Part shown: piece after piece, positions 1-11,849 of the stretch
How the letters are laid out: every line of letters begins with the position of its first letter
Position numbering within the stretch: the first letter of the stretch is position 1
Assembly (NCBI GenBank): GCA_014607495.2
Contig: CP053153.1
Location: forward strand, 13,020,001 to 13,084,000
DNA from: Carposina sasakii
Lineage: Eukaryota; Arthropoda; Insecta; Lepidoptera; Carposinidae
Direction of reading: 5' to 3'
Length of the DNA: 64,000 nucleotides
Position numbers and translations under genes: made by a program
The notes under the pieces: generated by a model
What the model saw: only the letters and a program-made list of their open reading frames with translations
What the model was told of the DNA's origin: nothing
Database searches by the model: none

Positions 1-75
1 TGACAAGTAGGCACCTAAATCAAATCAGTAGTTTATGCCTGAAATGGAAATTCTATTCTCACAAAATTTTAAGTA

Positions 76-326
76 TGGCCGCGTGGTGCCGGCAGAGTAG
101 AATTCGTACCACCCCATGTCTACCCGTGGGTATCGTACGAGTACGGGTTTCCGGGAGGTGAGCAGCAGAGCCGGTGTTGACAATATAGTTCAAAATACAA
201 ACTGCGGTCACCAACCCGCCTGCCCAGCGTGGTGACTATGGGCAAATACCCCCCATGGCAGTCTTGTGGCGTGCCCTGGGGGAGGCCTACGTCCAGCAGT
301 GGACTGCAATAGGTTGATGATGACCT
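76..326 (+). mobile_element. Family A SINE-like element with short GAT tail (copy A1)
   Basis: Starts near GCGTGGTGCCGGCAGAG and ends in a tract reading GTGGACTGCAATAGG followed by TGATGATGA. The same roughly 250 bp unit recurs at 51612-51869 and 61676-61907, reversed at 15497-15762, and as fragments elsewhere. Two of those copies are bounded by 11-12 bp target-site duplications, which shows the unit moves by target-primed reverse transcription. I see no clear duplication around this copy. It has no coding capacity. Confidence 0.8.
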
Positions 327-570
327 AATATTCGTTTTTTTTTAATGTGCCAAATGACAAATCTTTGGAAATGTGAGTTTTAAAAGAAACCATATTGCGC
401 GTAACTGATCTTATGTAGTCGTAATGGTGTGTTACTGCTAGGAAAAAGCCTCCATTTTGAGTCCACATGTTTCGGTTTATTGTTAGTTCCGTCTAAGCCG
501 GACTTATCGGGAGATTCCGCCACTACCGTCTTGGCCTGTCCTTATGCTGGAAGCCATCCTATGCAACACA
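327..570. other. Unique AT-rich spacer
   Basis: No gene or recognisable repeat is seen. A short open frame starting at 429 runs into the next MITE and lacks any coding character. Confidence 0.5.
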
Positions 571-953
571 ATACAGGGTGTTTTTTCGTTGCCACTCTTA
601 ACGAAGGGTAGGTACGTACTCTATACATGAAATAAAGTAAGTTTATGTCAAAAAAAAGCTGGGAAACGAAATTTTTTGTATTTTTTAAAATTACTTGATC
701 GGGCTAAATTTATAGTGTCCAGTGTTTATGCTAGATTTTTCATAGACAGATATTAATTATTTCACGTGAAAAAATGTTGCTACACGCGTCAATGTGCATT
801 TATGCAGAAAAACGCAGTCTATTTACTCAACTTTGGACCCTAATATTTTGGAAACTAGACACTTCCCAGGTATGCTTCCATGGAGAAAAATGATCGTGAT
901 GTTGAGGAGGTTCCGTAGTTTTCGGAACGTTGACGACCATAAATCACCATGTA
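571..953 (+). mobile_element. Family E MITE (copy E1)
   Basis: A TA dinucleotide followed by CAGGGTGTTTTTTCGTTGCCAC opens the element, and it closes near 953 with a degenerate match to the same terminus in inverse orientation. Three further copies lie at 29855-30230 (+), 26689-27051 (-) and 42970-43320 (-). The TA flank and CAGGGTG end suit a Tc1/mariner-type or similar non-autonomous DNA transposon; the superfamily is inference. It carries no transposase. Confidence 0.75.
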
Positions 954-1592
954 CGAGTATATCAGAACTTAAAAAATTTGAACCTTAAAACAAAAATAAT
1001 AATAATAAACCTTAAAACAATAATAATAATATAAATTTATGAATATTTTACATCATAAAATTTACCGCTTTCGCCTATACAAGGTCGCTATTGTTTTCTA
1101 TTTAATATCTCTAAATATGATTATGAAAATAATTAAATAACTTTACGTTAACCAGAGCAGGCGTGGATAATCAGTGCCGATTTTGTTGAAATTAAAATTC
1201 GCCATTTTGATTTCAATACCCTTGTTTAAACTAATTGACCTAACCTTAGATTATTTTATCATAATCTGTTTAGCTGTTGGAAGCGGAGCGACCTGCCCTC
1301 AATACGCTTTTAAGTTTCAGTTGGTAAAATAAAAATATCTTAGGGCTTACTGAAACTAACTTCATGATTCGTTTCTTAACATAACATATACCTAATTGCG
1401 TATAACCATAGAGTATATTATATAAGTTTTAGGGCGCGCTATACAACATATAAACCGTAGGCACAGGCAACTCACTGTCAACCAGTAGAAAATATAGAAA
1501 ATTTTCTATAATTTTATATACAAAACAAAAAAAGGTATAGCCGTAAGTTCAATGGCATATGGCTATGGCACGCCACAATTTTATTAGCGTGA
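954..1592. other. AT-rich spacer with AAT microsatellite
   Basis: Positions about 985-1036 hold a simple (AAT)n run in two blocks separated by AACCTTAAAAC, so the tract itself looks duplicated. The rest is unique AT-rich sequence with no gene seen. Confidence 0.5.
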
Positions 1593-1719
1593 ATGAGGCT
1601 GAAAGCCCTCAATTCTAATCGTCCAGGAAGGTTGACCTGTCATTACCGTGGTCATTGTTGTAAATTAGACTCACTCTCAGGCAAATTGAACGTGGTTAAC
1701 TGCTTATTGTCCAAACGAG

Positions 1720-1925
1720 AAGTGTTATCGATAAATCGGTATATCGATAAAGGTTTCGATAACGCTCGCTCGGTTAAGCTCGGCGTGGGAATTCGCGCGT
1801 TTTCATCTTTCCTTTTTCGTTAAAAAGTTTCCGATTGTTACGAAATCGAGAGGTGCAATTTTGCTCAGTGCAAAGTTTGTGAGAGAAATAGTTGTTGAGA
1901 TTTAGAGAGGTAGTATAGACCACCG
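1720..1925 (+). promoter_or_regulatory. Candidate core promoter with paired TATCGATA boxes
   Basis: Two perfect TATCGATA palindromes lie at 1726-1733 and 1742-1749, and a near match follows at 1755-1762. In Drosophila this is the DREF-binding DRE of housekeeping promoters. About 115 bp downstream a TCAGT initiator-like pentamer sits at 1865-1869. The intervening DNA is more GC-rich than its surroundings. A plus-strand transcript starting near 1867 would fit, and a possible weak donor (GAG then GTAGTA) follows near 1910. No coding start is recognised, so this could be a non-coding first exon or chance. The octamer occurs several other times in the window. Confidence 0.3.
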
Positions 1926-3326
1926 AAAAAGAGGCTTTCAATAACTTTCAGCAATGTTTTCTATTCTACAATTTTTTCAAATTAGTTTCTTGCAATGTCG
2001 GAAAATGTATTTTTCCATCTCGAACAATATTATATCATTATTCCACCAAATGGCCCATAGTGCCTATGCTTGACCAAGTTAACTATATTGAAGGTTATAA
2101 TATCGTAAGAATTGTACGACTATGCCAATGGTTTAACTAAAATAATCTTGAAATGTGTATTACAAAATATTAATAGCCATAAATTCTATTTTCCTATCGT
2201 TTCCAACGAAGTACTATAATTACAATAACATCTGTAAAGATGGCGACCGATTAGCGATTACATAAATATAGATAAAATCGTGAATAATCGATATTAATCG
2301 GAGTTATGAGTGTCGCCCGCGGCTTAGAATAAGGACGTGTAAGGGCTTATAGTGGGCAATAAAAATTATCGCCATTACAGAATAGATAGGTACGTGTGAT
2401 CTTAACCATTCTTCCGGACACTCTCGTCACGACGAGATGTTTATATTGAATGTTTTGCAAGCCTAATTGCGGTTACGCTTCTTCTATCATCACGTTTATT
2501 ACTATAGCTGTAAAGATCATAATCAGTTTTAGCAGCACCATCCGTTATGTTTGGTGAGAGTGACGGCCAAAACAATCGATGCAACCTTATCGATTATTAT
2601 GGTCGTTAATCGATTCGAAATAAGTCATAGTCGAGTGTGTGCATGACAATAGCCTGCCCTATTCGTTACGTAAACTATGCCCTTTCTAAAACTAATGGTT
2701 TAGTTTACAGAGCCTGTCGATATTAATGATACATGAAATAAAACTTTCGCAGAAAGTCGGAGCTTTCGTTGAAGACGATTAATATAATGTCGATTTTATT
2801 GTGAGCGTTGATTAGTTTTGTTTAGCTCGGAATTACCTATTTACACGATAATTGTGGAGTTATTGCGAATGAATGTTACGTTTTGCGAAATAATATTGTT
2901 TATTATGAAAGTTTTATAAGATGTTAATTTCTAGAGATCGGTGTATATGATATTTTTATACGTGATTTTGTGTAGTACTCGTACAAGTAGGTATAATTAA
3001 GTACTGACATATTTGACGATTTTATTTTGAAGATTATCACTATTTCTTTATTATTATTGACTACCAGAACTAAGTCGATTTTCAGTGATTTTGTAGTAAT
3101 AAAATAGTAATGATATTAAAGATTAGCATATGCCGCTATATCTAGAGTTATGTTTTTGTAATGAATAATGAATAAACAAATAAAATAACAATCGTTTCCT
3201 TTTAGTCGATATACTGACATCATTTTATATATCCTCAGAAAGACGGGCCAGTTATTTGGACATTAGGTAGTTAAGCTTACTATTAATTATAATAGGTCAA
3301 AAAGCTTTGACTAACATATTTTCAAC
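1926..3326. other. Unique AT-rich DNA, no gene seen
   Basis: No open frame with coding character and no repeat shared with the rest of the window was found. Several ATCGAT-type words cluster between 2285 and 2610, continuing the enrichment upstream, but no initiator or splice pattern goes with them. Confidence 0.5.
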
Positions 3327-3840
3327 TAGTGGATGCCGCGAATCCGTCCGCGTGGGCCACAGAAAAAACAAAATGTCAAAATTATCCGGGATAAAAACAT
3401 TTTCCGGGATAAAAAGTTATAGTTTATTTATTTATTTATTTATTAAATTAGAAAGCCAACATAATACATAACAGTTCCGTTAAGATACAAGTTGGACAGG
3501 AGTACACGATAATATTATGTATCACAATTACAGGCTAGCACAACTTTTACAATAAATGAAGTAAAACTATTTAATCATTATTTAAGTAATGAAGCGTATT
3601 AAAACATAAGCATGGAGTAACTTGTATTAATCGATAGTAGTTATAAAAAGCCTACATGTTAAGTGTCACCTGTTACAATATATTACTTTCTGAGATTAGC
3701 GTGCACAAATGCACACACAGACAAGAATTCCAAAATCTTTGGGTACTATTGCGTTGATACAGGTTTCCTATAATATTTTTTCTCATATATCTTCCATGTA
3801 CAGACAGCGATCCGTTACATTTTTGTTATATGTATATAGA
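3327..3840. repeat. Family B interspersed element, split by an insertion (copy B1)
   Basis: Opens with ACTAGTGGATGCCGCG and the motif ATCCGGGATAAAAACATTTT, breaks at 3416, then resumes at 3643 with CCTACATGTTAAGTG and continues to a TTATATGTATATAGA end. Intact relatives lie at 25464-25812 and 44285-44600, and 12340-12566 runs the other way. The two halves together rebuild the order seen in the uninterrupted copies. It is non-coding. Confidence 0.8.
3417..3642 (-). mobile_element. Nested retroposon with (TTTA)n end inside B1
   Basis: This 226 bp block interrupts family B and is flanked on both sides by ATAAAAAG (3409-3416 and 3643-3650), an 8 bp target-site duplication. It begins with a (TTTA)n tract, which read on the minus strand is a (TAAA)n tail, as expected for the 3' end of a LINE-type insertion. 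Similar (TTTA)n-headed blocks lie near 37421 and 39660. No coding sequence is present. Confidence 0.75.
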
Positions 3841-4204
3841 AGAAGACTAAGTACGCATAATTAAACCAGGCCTTAGTAGACCGTTTTCTAGATTTGTGCC
3901 CAAAATGGTACACAGCGTAATCAAGTTCTAGAGCGCCAGGCTTGTCGAAAAGTTATTCAACTTAGGTAATGTATGATACTAATACCATATTAAGTGAACA
4001 TTATTGATGCCTATACATGTAATCAAAAAACTTTACTAGCATTTCACAATATTGACTGAATTGCTACTAGTTTTATCACATAATGAACAGTCGACATAAC
4101 CATTAATCGAGGTTGATTAGAAAGCAGTGAGTTGGGGGAGTCTTAAGAAAGACGCTTACAAGTCTACTAAAAACAATTCATTTATATAAAAACATTCTAC
4201 ACAT

Positions 4205-4558
4205 ATACACATGGCTGTGTTCGCTAAAGGGTAGCTATAACTGAAGAATCACGATGGAGATCTGTAGGATCTATAGCCACGTTCAGCAGCTATATTGCTA
4301 AGCGGGGTCAGATGTAGAAGATCAATTGCTAGCTGTGGGGTAAGCACGAACCTTTTTACGCGGCGTAACGCTAGCGACTCGCTAGCAAAATCTATGTGAA
4401 TTGGCAGTTTGACTTTAGCGTTACGGACTATCGAGAGGTTCGTGCTTACCTCTCTGATCGCCTTAGGGTACCTACGCTCTTTAGTTTCTTAGTCGACTCT
4501 TACGATATGCACAGGAGGAGATGCAGCTAATGTATTCTAGTGATCATCACTCTAAAGT
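4205..4558 (+). repeat. Family I repeat, split by MITE G1
   Basis: Contains ACGGCTGTG-like and ATAGCCACGTTCAGCA segments before 4335, and the CTGATCGCC...TTAGTCGACTCTTACG...GGAGATGCAGC segment after 4451. The same order occurs uninterrupted at 7225-7345 and 62852-63010, and partly at 45680-45850. It is an old, diverged and scattered family of unknown class. Confidence 0.65.
4339..4450 (+). mobile_element. Family G hairpin MITE (copy G1)
   Basis: The 112 bp element has perfect 15 bp terminal inverted repeats (GGTAAGCACGAACCT at 4339-4353 and its complement at 4436-4450), and further inward CGTAACGCTAGCGACTCGCTAGC pairs partly with TAGCGTTACG. It sits inside a family I copy between GCTAGCTG and CTGATCGCC. 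A second copy in the opposite orientation is at 45911-46014. Confidence 0.75.
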
Positions 4559-7224
4559 TAATCTATGTACTTGTTAGTAGTCAAGTTAGGAAAAAGACTT
4601 ATCGATATCGGAAAATCATGCTCAAAGCGAAGCAATGTCTCTATAGGTACATATTATGTACCTATGGAGACCATATGTATTTACAATTCACCTTGTGATT
4701 CATAGTATGATTCAAATAAGTTTGTAAGTTAAGTTTTTAGAGCCACGAGTGAACGATTTTTCTAAGTAGATTTAAACTATGCGATTCTTGTTTGAACTGT
4801 CGATAGATTTGTAGTAATCGATTCAGACATCGGTACTATAAGGGAGGACCATGCATGGATTGTTTTTAAGAAAGCTTATGGTAGGCCAGATTTTTATCTA
4901 CGTTAAGAACAAGCAGCCATTATTAAGTAAGTTATTAAATCGAGGTACCTACTTATTAGTTGTGTGTTCATTAGATACTATAGTTATGTGCACTATAATT
5001 TATATAGACAATCAAACTATCTAAAGTAATTACATAGATTAATTAAACTTGAATCAATCTTCTCTTTGCGGTGAATGCGATGTATGAAGATTAGGAATTT
5101 TCATTTTCACTCCAATTACAATCTATAAAAAAGATAAAGATTTTAAAATATCTGTGATATAAATGAATGATTAGGCAGATTGACAACAAAATCTGACCTT
5201 TTCTAATGGAGCTGATGGTTTAACCCTCAGGCGAAATAAAGAAAGAGATACAAAGACACTTTTCATTTCAATTTCGAATAAAGCGGCTTTCATCAAATAG
5301 TACCAACGAACGATGGCGCTAGTTACAATGTGTATGACTACATTATCTGTGTGACTGCATACAAAAAATGTTAGTTCCGAAATCATGCGCTGGAGTTATT
5401 TTATGAAACGGCTCTTTTGACAGCTGCAGTAGAGAAAGTGGTCGTTATTAGATGTTACGTTAATGTTAGCCTAGGGCTCGGAAGTAAACAAACCAAGATG
5501 ATTTCGCACAGTTCCAAATGTTAATGAGGTAAAAGTTTATCATAGCTTTATGACAATTGAATCAATTAATTGATTCATCTTCGCTTCTGGTGGGTGTGTT
5601 TTTAATTACGTTATCTATCGATAAATCAATTTTCTAACACATCAATTTTACGCTAACCAGTGATGTTGGCATAGTCGCTTGTCGCATACAATTATTTCAA
5701 TGTATATATTTTCATCTTAAATCTTGATATCACAAAATGAATAACCTTTAAAAAATAATGCAAGCATCATGATCATTGTGCTTTTTTTTGTCATATGAAT
5801 TCCACTGTTGAACATAGACCCCCCAATTATAAGCAAGCATATGCAATCCATATTTTGTTGCTACGTAACTTCAAATACCTTGCTAATAACACTTATTAAT
5901 TCTACCTTACAAACATTCATCACAACATTATGTCAGATATATCACTTTTACTCCACGTAATTTCCTATTAAAACAATTAAATAACAACAATTTGCGATTA
6001 CAAGTGTGATAAGAGTCTGCAACTCGCTTCCGACCGAATGCATTTGACATTCGACCGATGTTCTTTTGACCCCCTGCTACGCGAAGCTGTTAAGATCTTG
6101 GTGTACTGAGAAATAAAAAACAGACATTTTATATCTTTGGTTCTTATTTTTTTAAGGCCTGTTGTTTGATCTGTAGTTAAGGATATTAATTCGTAAAAAT
6201 ACATTAAACAGAGTATCGTTCGACTGTCGTATTCAAATTAATAGTAAGTTTAACTAGGTACTGACCAAAGAACTGGCTTTTAAGGCTTGCTTTTTAAGTT
6301 TCTAGTTATAATATTCATAATTCCAAGGATTGTATCACGATAGTTTGGTGATGATTGAAACAGCTTCACAAATAAAGCTAAGCTACCATCATTAAAATTT
6401 GTCGATAAAAATCATCCTATCTGTCTATGTATGAGATGATATTTCTGTATACAGCTATCTAATTTTATCGTAATAAAGTATAATTAACAATTTACACACC
6501 ACTTTTACATACACAATACACACGGCTGTAAAAGAGATTCCATGGCTACTTTAGTATAGCCGAGACAGCTTACACTTTTATTAAATTTAATAACATTTTG
6601 TCGCACGATTAAGAAATTACATACGATAAATGGATGAATTACAATAACGGTACAAACGAACAAACAATTATTTCACCATAAACCATGTAATATCTTTATC
6701 TCGGTATACCACAAACCTAACCGCGATGGACCATAGATTATACTATAATTATAAATACCGCACAGACTTGATTCGGATAAACGATTGACGGAGAGATACC
6801 TGTATTTTGTCAGTCTGTTTGTTACTAGTCTTATCAATGCGGTAAGAGTTATGGGACCATTAATAAATATGCAATTATTTACTTGCATTGTCATGTTGCT
6901 GGTGCGGGCATTCACTAGAATACATCAGCTGCATCTTCTATCATAAGACTAATGAATTTAATCGTTTTCTCTCAGGCGATGAGGTACCAACTGACAATGA
7001 TTAGGTACATATATCTAACCCCGCTATGTCACTTGGCTCCAGGATCACTTAACTCACGTGCGAGCAGAATGTCTTTATTCTACTAAGGGGCGCATTTTCC
7101 AATGAGCACATAGCATATTTGAAGGCTAAAGTTGATGCTGTCTCTATTTTGATCGAGTTTTGGAGAAAGACAGCATCAAATTAACGGATATGCTGGTGAC
7201 CATTAAGAAAATCGGCCCTAGGAC
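4559..7224. other. Unique AT-rich DNA, no gene seen
   Basis: Short open frames occur (for example 5171-5386 and 6673-6915, both minus), but none shows coding-like composition or a recognisable domain. TATCGATA octamers are at 4600-4607 and 5616-5623. A small family I remnant (CACACGGCTGT) lies near 6520. Nothing else is recognised. Confidence 0.5.
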
Positions 7225-7345
7225 CGAATTAAATATCAGTGACAAGTGGCTAGCTCATCGCCTGAGGGAACGCTCGATTTCCTTAGTCGACTCTTACGAC
7301 ATGCACGGAAGGAGATGCAGCTGGTATTCTAGTAAAACCCCGGAT
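7225..7345 (+). repeat. Family I repeat fragment
   Basis: Reads CAGTGACAAGTGGCTAGCTC, then TCGACTCTTACGACATGCAC and GGAGATGCAGCTG, the best preserved stretch of this family here. A 97-codon open frame (7160-7453) crosses it but only reflects the repeat. Confidence 0.65.
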
Positions 7346-7419
7346 TCGTACAGAACAAAATATTACTACATCACAATATTTATACTCGTTATGTTCAGGT
7401 GTGTTACAGATCTTAAAGG

Positions 7420-7809
7420 CTCGAGCACACCGGATGCGTGTGCGTGCACGTAAGCGTAGACGTATACGTACCTCTGAGTTGTAATGTATGGAATTGTATA
7501 GGCACGGGCAGACCGGATACGTATGCGTAGACGTAAGCATAGACGTCAAGCGGTGACAGTTCTATACATTAAACCAGAGGTTCCCAAACTTTTATTTCTC
7601 GTAGACCCCTTTCAAAAGTTTACTGGTTCTGGTGGACCCCCTACAGGCCTACATCACATACAAATTAATTGTGAACCTCAATTTTTTCACGCCAACGTAG
7701 ACCCCCGTCGAGTCTCCTGTAGACCCCTGGGGGTCCACCTGGACCACTTTGGGAACCACTGCATTAAACTCAGAGGTACGTGCACGTCTACGCTTACGTG
7801 TGCTCGAGC
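7420..7809. mobile_element. TIR element of uncertain superfamily, host of a nested hAT MITE
   Basis: CTCGAGCACAC at the left is mirrored by GTGTGCTCGAG at the right (7798-7808), followed inward by related inverse stretches built of CGTAAGCGTAGACGT and ACGTACCTCTGAGTT. The flanks are TCTTAAAG and TTAAAAAG, so a TTAAA-type target is possible. A younger hAT MITE sits inside at 7575-7761. With that removed the element would be about 195 bp. Confidence 0.6.
7575..7761. mobile_element. hAT-type MITE with 8 bp target duplication
   Basis: The 187 bp element has imperfect terminal inverted repeats CAGAGGTTCCCAAACTTT and, from the other end, CAGTGGTTCCCAAAG. It is flanked by the exact 8 bp duplication CATTAAAC at 7567-7574 and 7762-7769. 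An 8 bp duplication with CAGNGGTTCCCAAA termini is diagnostic of hAT (hobo/Ac/Tam3) elements. It has no transposase and must have been moved in trans. Confidence 0.9.
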
Positions 7810-8071
7810 TTAAAAAGGTCGCGATATTATCGTACAATAACTTGATAGATACTGTAATTATTTCAGTTAATTATAATTTATTGTTACGATGATTACTGAT
7901 GATGATTTAATCGTATCTGATGGTACAAAACAAATCCTATTATGGAATCTAATATGGTCGGTTGATCAACTAGTATTTTAAATACAAAAGTTTGTTTCTT
8001 TACTATACTAAGGTATGTATAGTTGGGAGTACGAAGAAGAAATAACAGCAAAAGGTACATTCTATCTATAG

Positions 8072-8275
8072 CAGGGGTTCCCAAACTTATTTTGTCTACT
8101 GCCCACTTTGAGAATAAATTATTTTTAGAACCCCATTTTTTCACCTACTTAAAAACTACTATAACTCCCCAAGCCTCTACATAACGCCCCAATTTTTTTT
8201 CTGGGTCTTTTACCGCCCCCCTTTAGGCCTGCAGCGCCCATAAGGGGGCGTTATCGCCCACTTAGGGAAAGGCAG
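8072..8275. mobile_element. hAT-type MITE with 8 bp target duplication
   Basis: Begins CAGGGGTTCCCAAACTTATT, ends CACTTAGGGAAAGGCAG, and is flanked by ATCTATAG at 8064-8071 and 8276-8283. The interior is rich in short GCCC/GGGC blocks, for example GCGCCCATAAGGGGGCG, that can fold. It shares termini, but not its interior, with the element at 7575-7761, so a related transposase could have served both. Confidence 0.88.
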
Positions 8276-8283
8276 ATCTATAG

Positions 8284-9592
8284 TATAGCCCACGCGGACG
8301 AAATTGCTGGCAACAGCTAGTAAGTACTTCATAAAATTATCTCAATGGTAGCTCATTCAACTGAATGAGTGAAACCAACTAGACTCGTTTTAAAAATACC
8401 TGATTAATTAAAATAACCTTTTATATTTATTTACAGAGACCTTAACGTACCAACCTACTACTATGTAGCTAATCTCCATAGGTAATCGATCAACATCACC
8501 TATTCCTAGTAATAGTCGGTGTTAATTCGCATTAATTAAAGCCCTTTCAAGCCCTATAAGGAGGTACTGGAGGCGCCATATGCCATTAATCTAATGTTAT
8601 AAGGACGTTAACATAATATATTATTGTATAATTTGTAGATATTTATGTATGCATGTTAATTTTTTTAAATAGTATGAAGAATTCATGTGTATATGCATAA
8701 GGATCTTCTCAAATTGATGAACCGATTTTGTGACATTTATCGTGACCGACCAAACTTTTGGTGCTTTTATAGAGGAGAAAATACAGAAATCATTATTTAA
8801 CTTTCCCAGTGAAAAGGTAGTTTATTCTAAAGCAGAATATTTAGGAGGCTGAAAATATCTAATTGTACTCGTAATTAGTGTATTTGTATATATCATACAC
8901 TGTCCAAACTTTACAGCCAGCCATTCTTTGATAAATCGTTTTTTTTTAATTCTCCTAAACTCATCAATTTCGCGTACTTATTAGATTCATCGTATTTTTC
9001 TCCCTGAGTAATTTTCGTAGTCAATATTCAAAGCCATTTGGATACAGACAAAGTCTCAGCAAACAAGCTAGCAACAAATAAATATTAATTACGCCGGCAT
9101 TCAGTGTGCATTAGCGCGGTCAGATGCAGTCGGTGTGACTGCACGAGGTCGGGTGACTCATACTAGTTTATAAGTCAATATCTTAGAATATGAGACCCCG
9201 CTGGTTTCTTGAACGATGATCAACCTGTTGACAGTCGATTAAATTAATAGCCCTTCGAGAAACAGGTAGGAAGTCATGGAACAAAATTACATTCAAAAAC
9301 ACCGGCAAAGTTTCTAAGCCACAACACCTACAAAAGTACGTATAAACTTTGTTATCCGCTCATGATTTCGTACAATAGACTCCGTTTTACCCGTTCCAAA
9401 GGAATTTTCAGGAGCTACCCTCAGGGAGTCTCAAGGAAAATACATGCCAAATGTATTCCTATGCGTTGTTTGACTTATCATTAATCGTCGATTCGCATTC
9501 TACTATGAAAATTTACTAAATATCAATGGGAAAAAAGGAAAACTATCTACTGAGAATACCTATAAACGTGTATCTATGAATACAAGTATAAT
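8284..9592. other. Unique AT-rich DNA, no gene seen
   Basis: No repeat or coding frame is recognised. A GC-richer patch near 9090-9165 contains a TCAGTGTG word that resembles an arthropod initiator, without other promoter evidence. Confidence 0.45.
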
Positions 9593-9603
9593 ATGTATTA
9601 CGA

Positions 9604-9735
9604 TCACCAACCAGATACCAACCTGCCTGCCCAGAGTGGTGACTATGGGCAAATACCCCCCATGGCAGTCGTGTGGCGTGCCCTGGGAGAGGCCTACGTC
9701 CAGCAGTGGACTGCAATAGGCTGATAATGATGATG
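9604..9735 (+). mobile_element. Family A element, 5'-truncated (copy A2)
   Basis: Only the 3' half of family A is present, from CACCAACC to the GATGATGATG tail. The 11 bp ATGTATTACGA is duplicated on both sides (9593-9603 and 9736-9746). A 5'-truncated insertion with its own duplication is the hallmark of LINE-machinery retroposition and argues against a DNA-transposon origin for family A. Confidence 0.88.
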
Positions 9736-9746
9736 ATGTATTACGA

Positions 9747-11849
9747 ATTGACATCAATCATAAAGGATTCTATGCCAACAGTAACAGCTCATCAGCAAGA
9801 TATGGCAGTCGTTGTAAGGTTCGACACGTGCCAGATGCCAGTTAATAATTCCAGATTGCGGAAAATAATTCACGTCTACCAAGAAACTTTTATAACACTG
9901 GTAGAAAAATTAAATTACTTCATAAATGTTAATTAGCATTGCAAAAACAACACTAATGTGCGTGCACCGTTAAGCTTGGAGTCAACGTCTCATTCGCAAA
10001 CCTACATTGTGTTGGCGAGGAATCATTCAAGAGTTGGACCACCTTATTTTATGAGCAAGCCATTGCTTAAATGCCAAATAGAATAGAATATGTTTTTATT
10101 TGAAGATTACACATACACAGATACAACAGCATCAATGAAACCAGACAAACAGGATAGAAACGAAGAAAGTGAAAAGAAAAGCATAGAATAAAAGAGTACA
10201 ACACAAATTACAAAAGACCCGTGCACCCTATCTGTCTGTTACATCCCGCGTTTGTGGAAATCCTAATCTTTCCAATCAAATCGAAGAAAATTTTTAACAA
10301 ATAATTTTGTCACTGAAAACAACAGGACCCTCAGTTATGGTGATTGATAAGAATACATTTTTTTTTACAATTTTCCAAGACGTTTGGCTAAAAAGGTTAG
10401 AATCATAGGAAATTTACGTATTACGAGTTTGTACACCTATTTGATCAAACACCTATACAGTCGGTGGTGTTGGCTCAAATATTAAACATACAAGTTTTTT
10501 ATTCTTGACTTTGAGATAATTGCCCTCTTACGTATATTACGTAAATAAGATGTAATGAATGCATTGTTTTTAAAGGTTACAGAATGATCTACATTTTTAA
10601 AGATCCAGACAAAAGTCAGTACTCTTGCATAAATGCTAGGCTTTCGTATTAAATGTAGATTGATTAACTGATAATGTTTTGGTGACAGTGTATTTAGCTA
10701 CTCATCATTAACATCTGTGGCTGTCTCCATTGAGATGCCGTTCACACACAGCTGTTTGTGTATATATATGTATGTATGTAAATTTGTTACCAGGCGAGAC
10801 CTAATCTAGTTCGAACCCAGGACCTATGGCGGGCAGGGTAACTACCAACTACATCAATCGGTCGTCAAATGTCGAGCGATGAGAATCGAGGACTTGGCTT
10901 GGCTCAGTCAGTGGTAATGAATTCGATTGGTGGATATCATACTAACGCTTCGTAAGCTGCATTGACGACGGTCGCATTACAACATTGACTATCGAATCTC
11001 CTCCTGTAGTTTGCTTCGTAAGTATAGCACTTATACCTTGTACAAACAATTTGGCTTTCGGTAAGTCACGAATATATCGTAACTGTTAGAGAAATTAATT
11101 TAAAAAAAACGTTTCGTGTGTAATGGTTCCGTTATGAGTTTAAAGCTATTTATTTTTCTAGCTGTTTTGAAATTAATAGACATGCAGTACATATTTAAAA
11201 TGAGTATTGTGATAGACAGATGTAGATTTTATTGCCTTATCCATACTTAGGTATATTATGTAGAGTTCTAGTCCCTAAATCCTTACGGATTTATTTATTG
11301 CACTCATGCGTAGTTTAAGATCGTATTTAGGGAAAATATATTATGACCTCTTATTGTCTTGTTTTTGTCTTCTTTAGCTTACAAACAATATATGTATGCT
11401 AATATAATAGGACGTATGTACAAGTTTACAACAACGACCAGACATGTGCACGACCTACCCCAATCGATTTAATTAAACCCTTAGCCAATAAATTCACTAA
11501 ATAAATAGGTAGTCATTTCTGCTGAGCTACGAGTACTAAACGTATGTAATCTTAGCCACCTAAACGTAGAAGCAATTATAGCACTTCCGTAGTACATCAA
11601 AATGGTGTAAATCGCCCAGCATGGTGGTTGATTCCAAGTATGAAGTAAGTAACAAGAGGAGATGTGTTAATCAATAAACTTGTGGCCACTTAATTAGTAA
11701 AGAAAGTTCCATGCATACGGTGCGTGGAAGGAGATGTGACGTAGTGTTTTGTAAACTCAAACGGGACTTTAATAAAAAATCTTGTTTGCAACTATAGTAA
11801 GTAATGCACCTAAATTATGATATACTGTATCATAATATTTTAAATAGGT
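9747..11849. other. Mostly unique DNA with small retroposon remnants
   Basis: About 10085-10230 resembles the reversed 3' end of a LINE (ATGTTTTTATTTGAAGATTACACATAC). A (TATG)n stretch is at 10763-10780. A family I scrap (GTGCGTGGAAGGAGATG) is near 11722. No coding sequence is recognised. Confidence 0.45.
10790..10875 (-). repeat. tRNA-like SINE head fragment
   Basis: Read on the minus strand it contains CCATAGGTCCTGGGTTCGAAC, a B-box-like T-arm sequence also present at 60380-60400 (+). No intact cloverleaf or acceptor stem is present, so this is a SINE remnant and not a tRNA gene. Confidence 0.5.

Noticed and set aside
7160..7453. 97-codon plus frame
   Set aside because: Crosses a family I fragment and the left end of a TIR element; no coding evidence.
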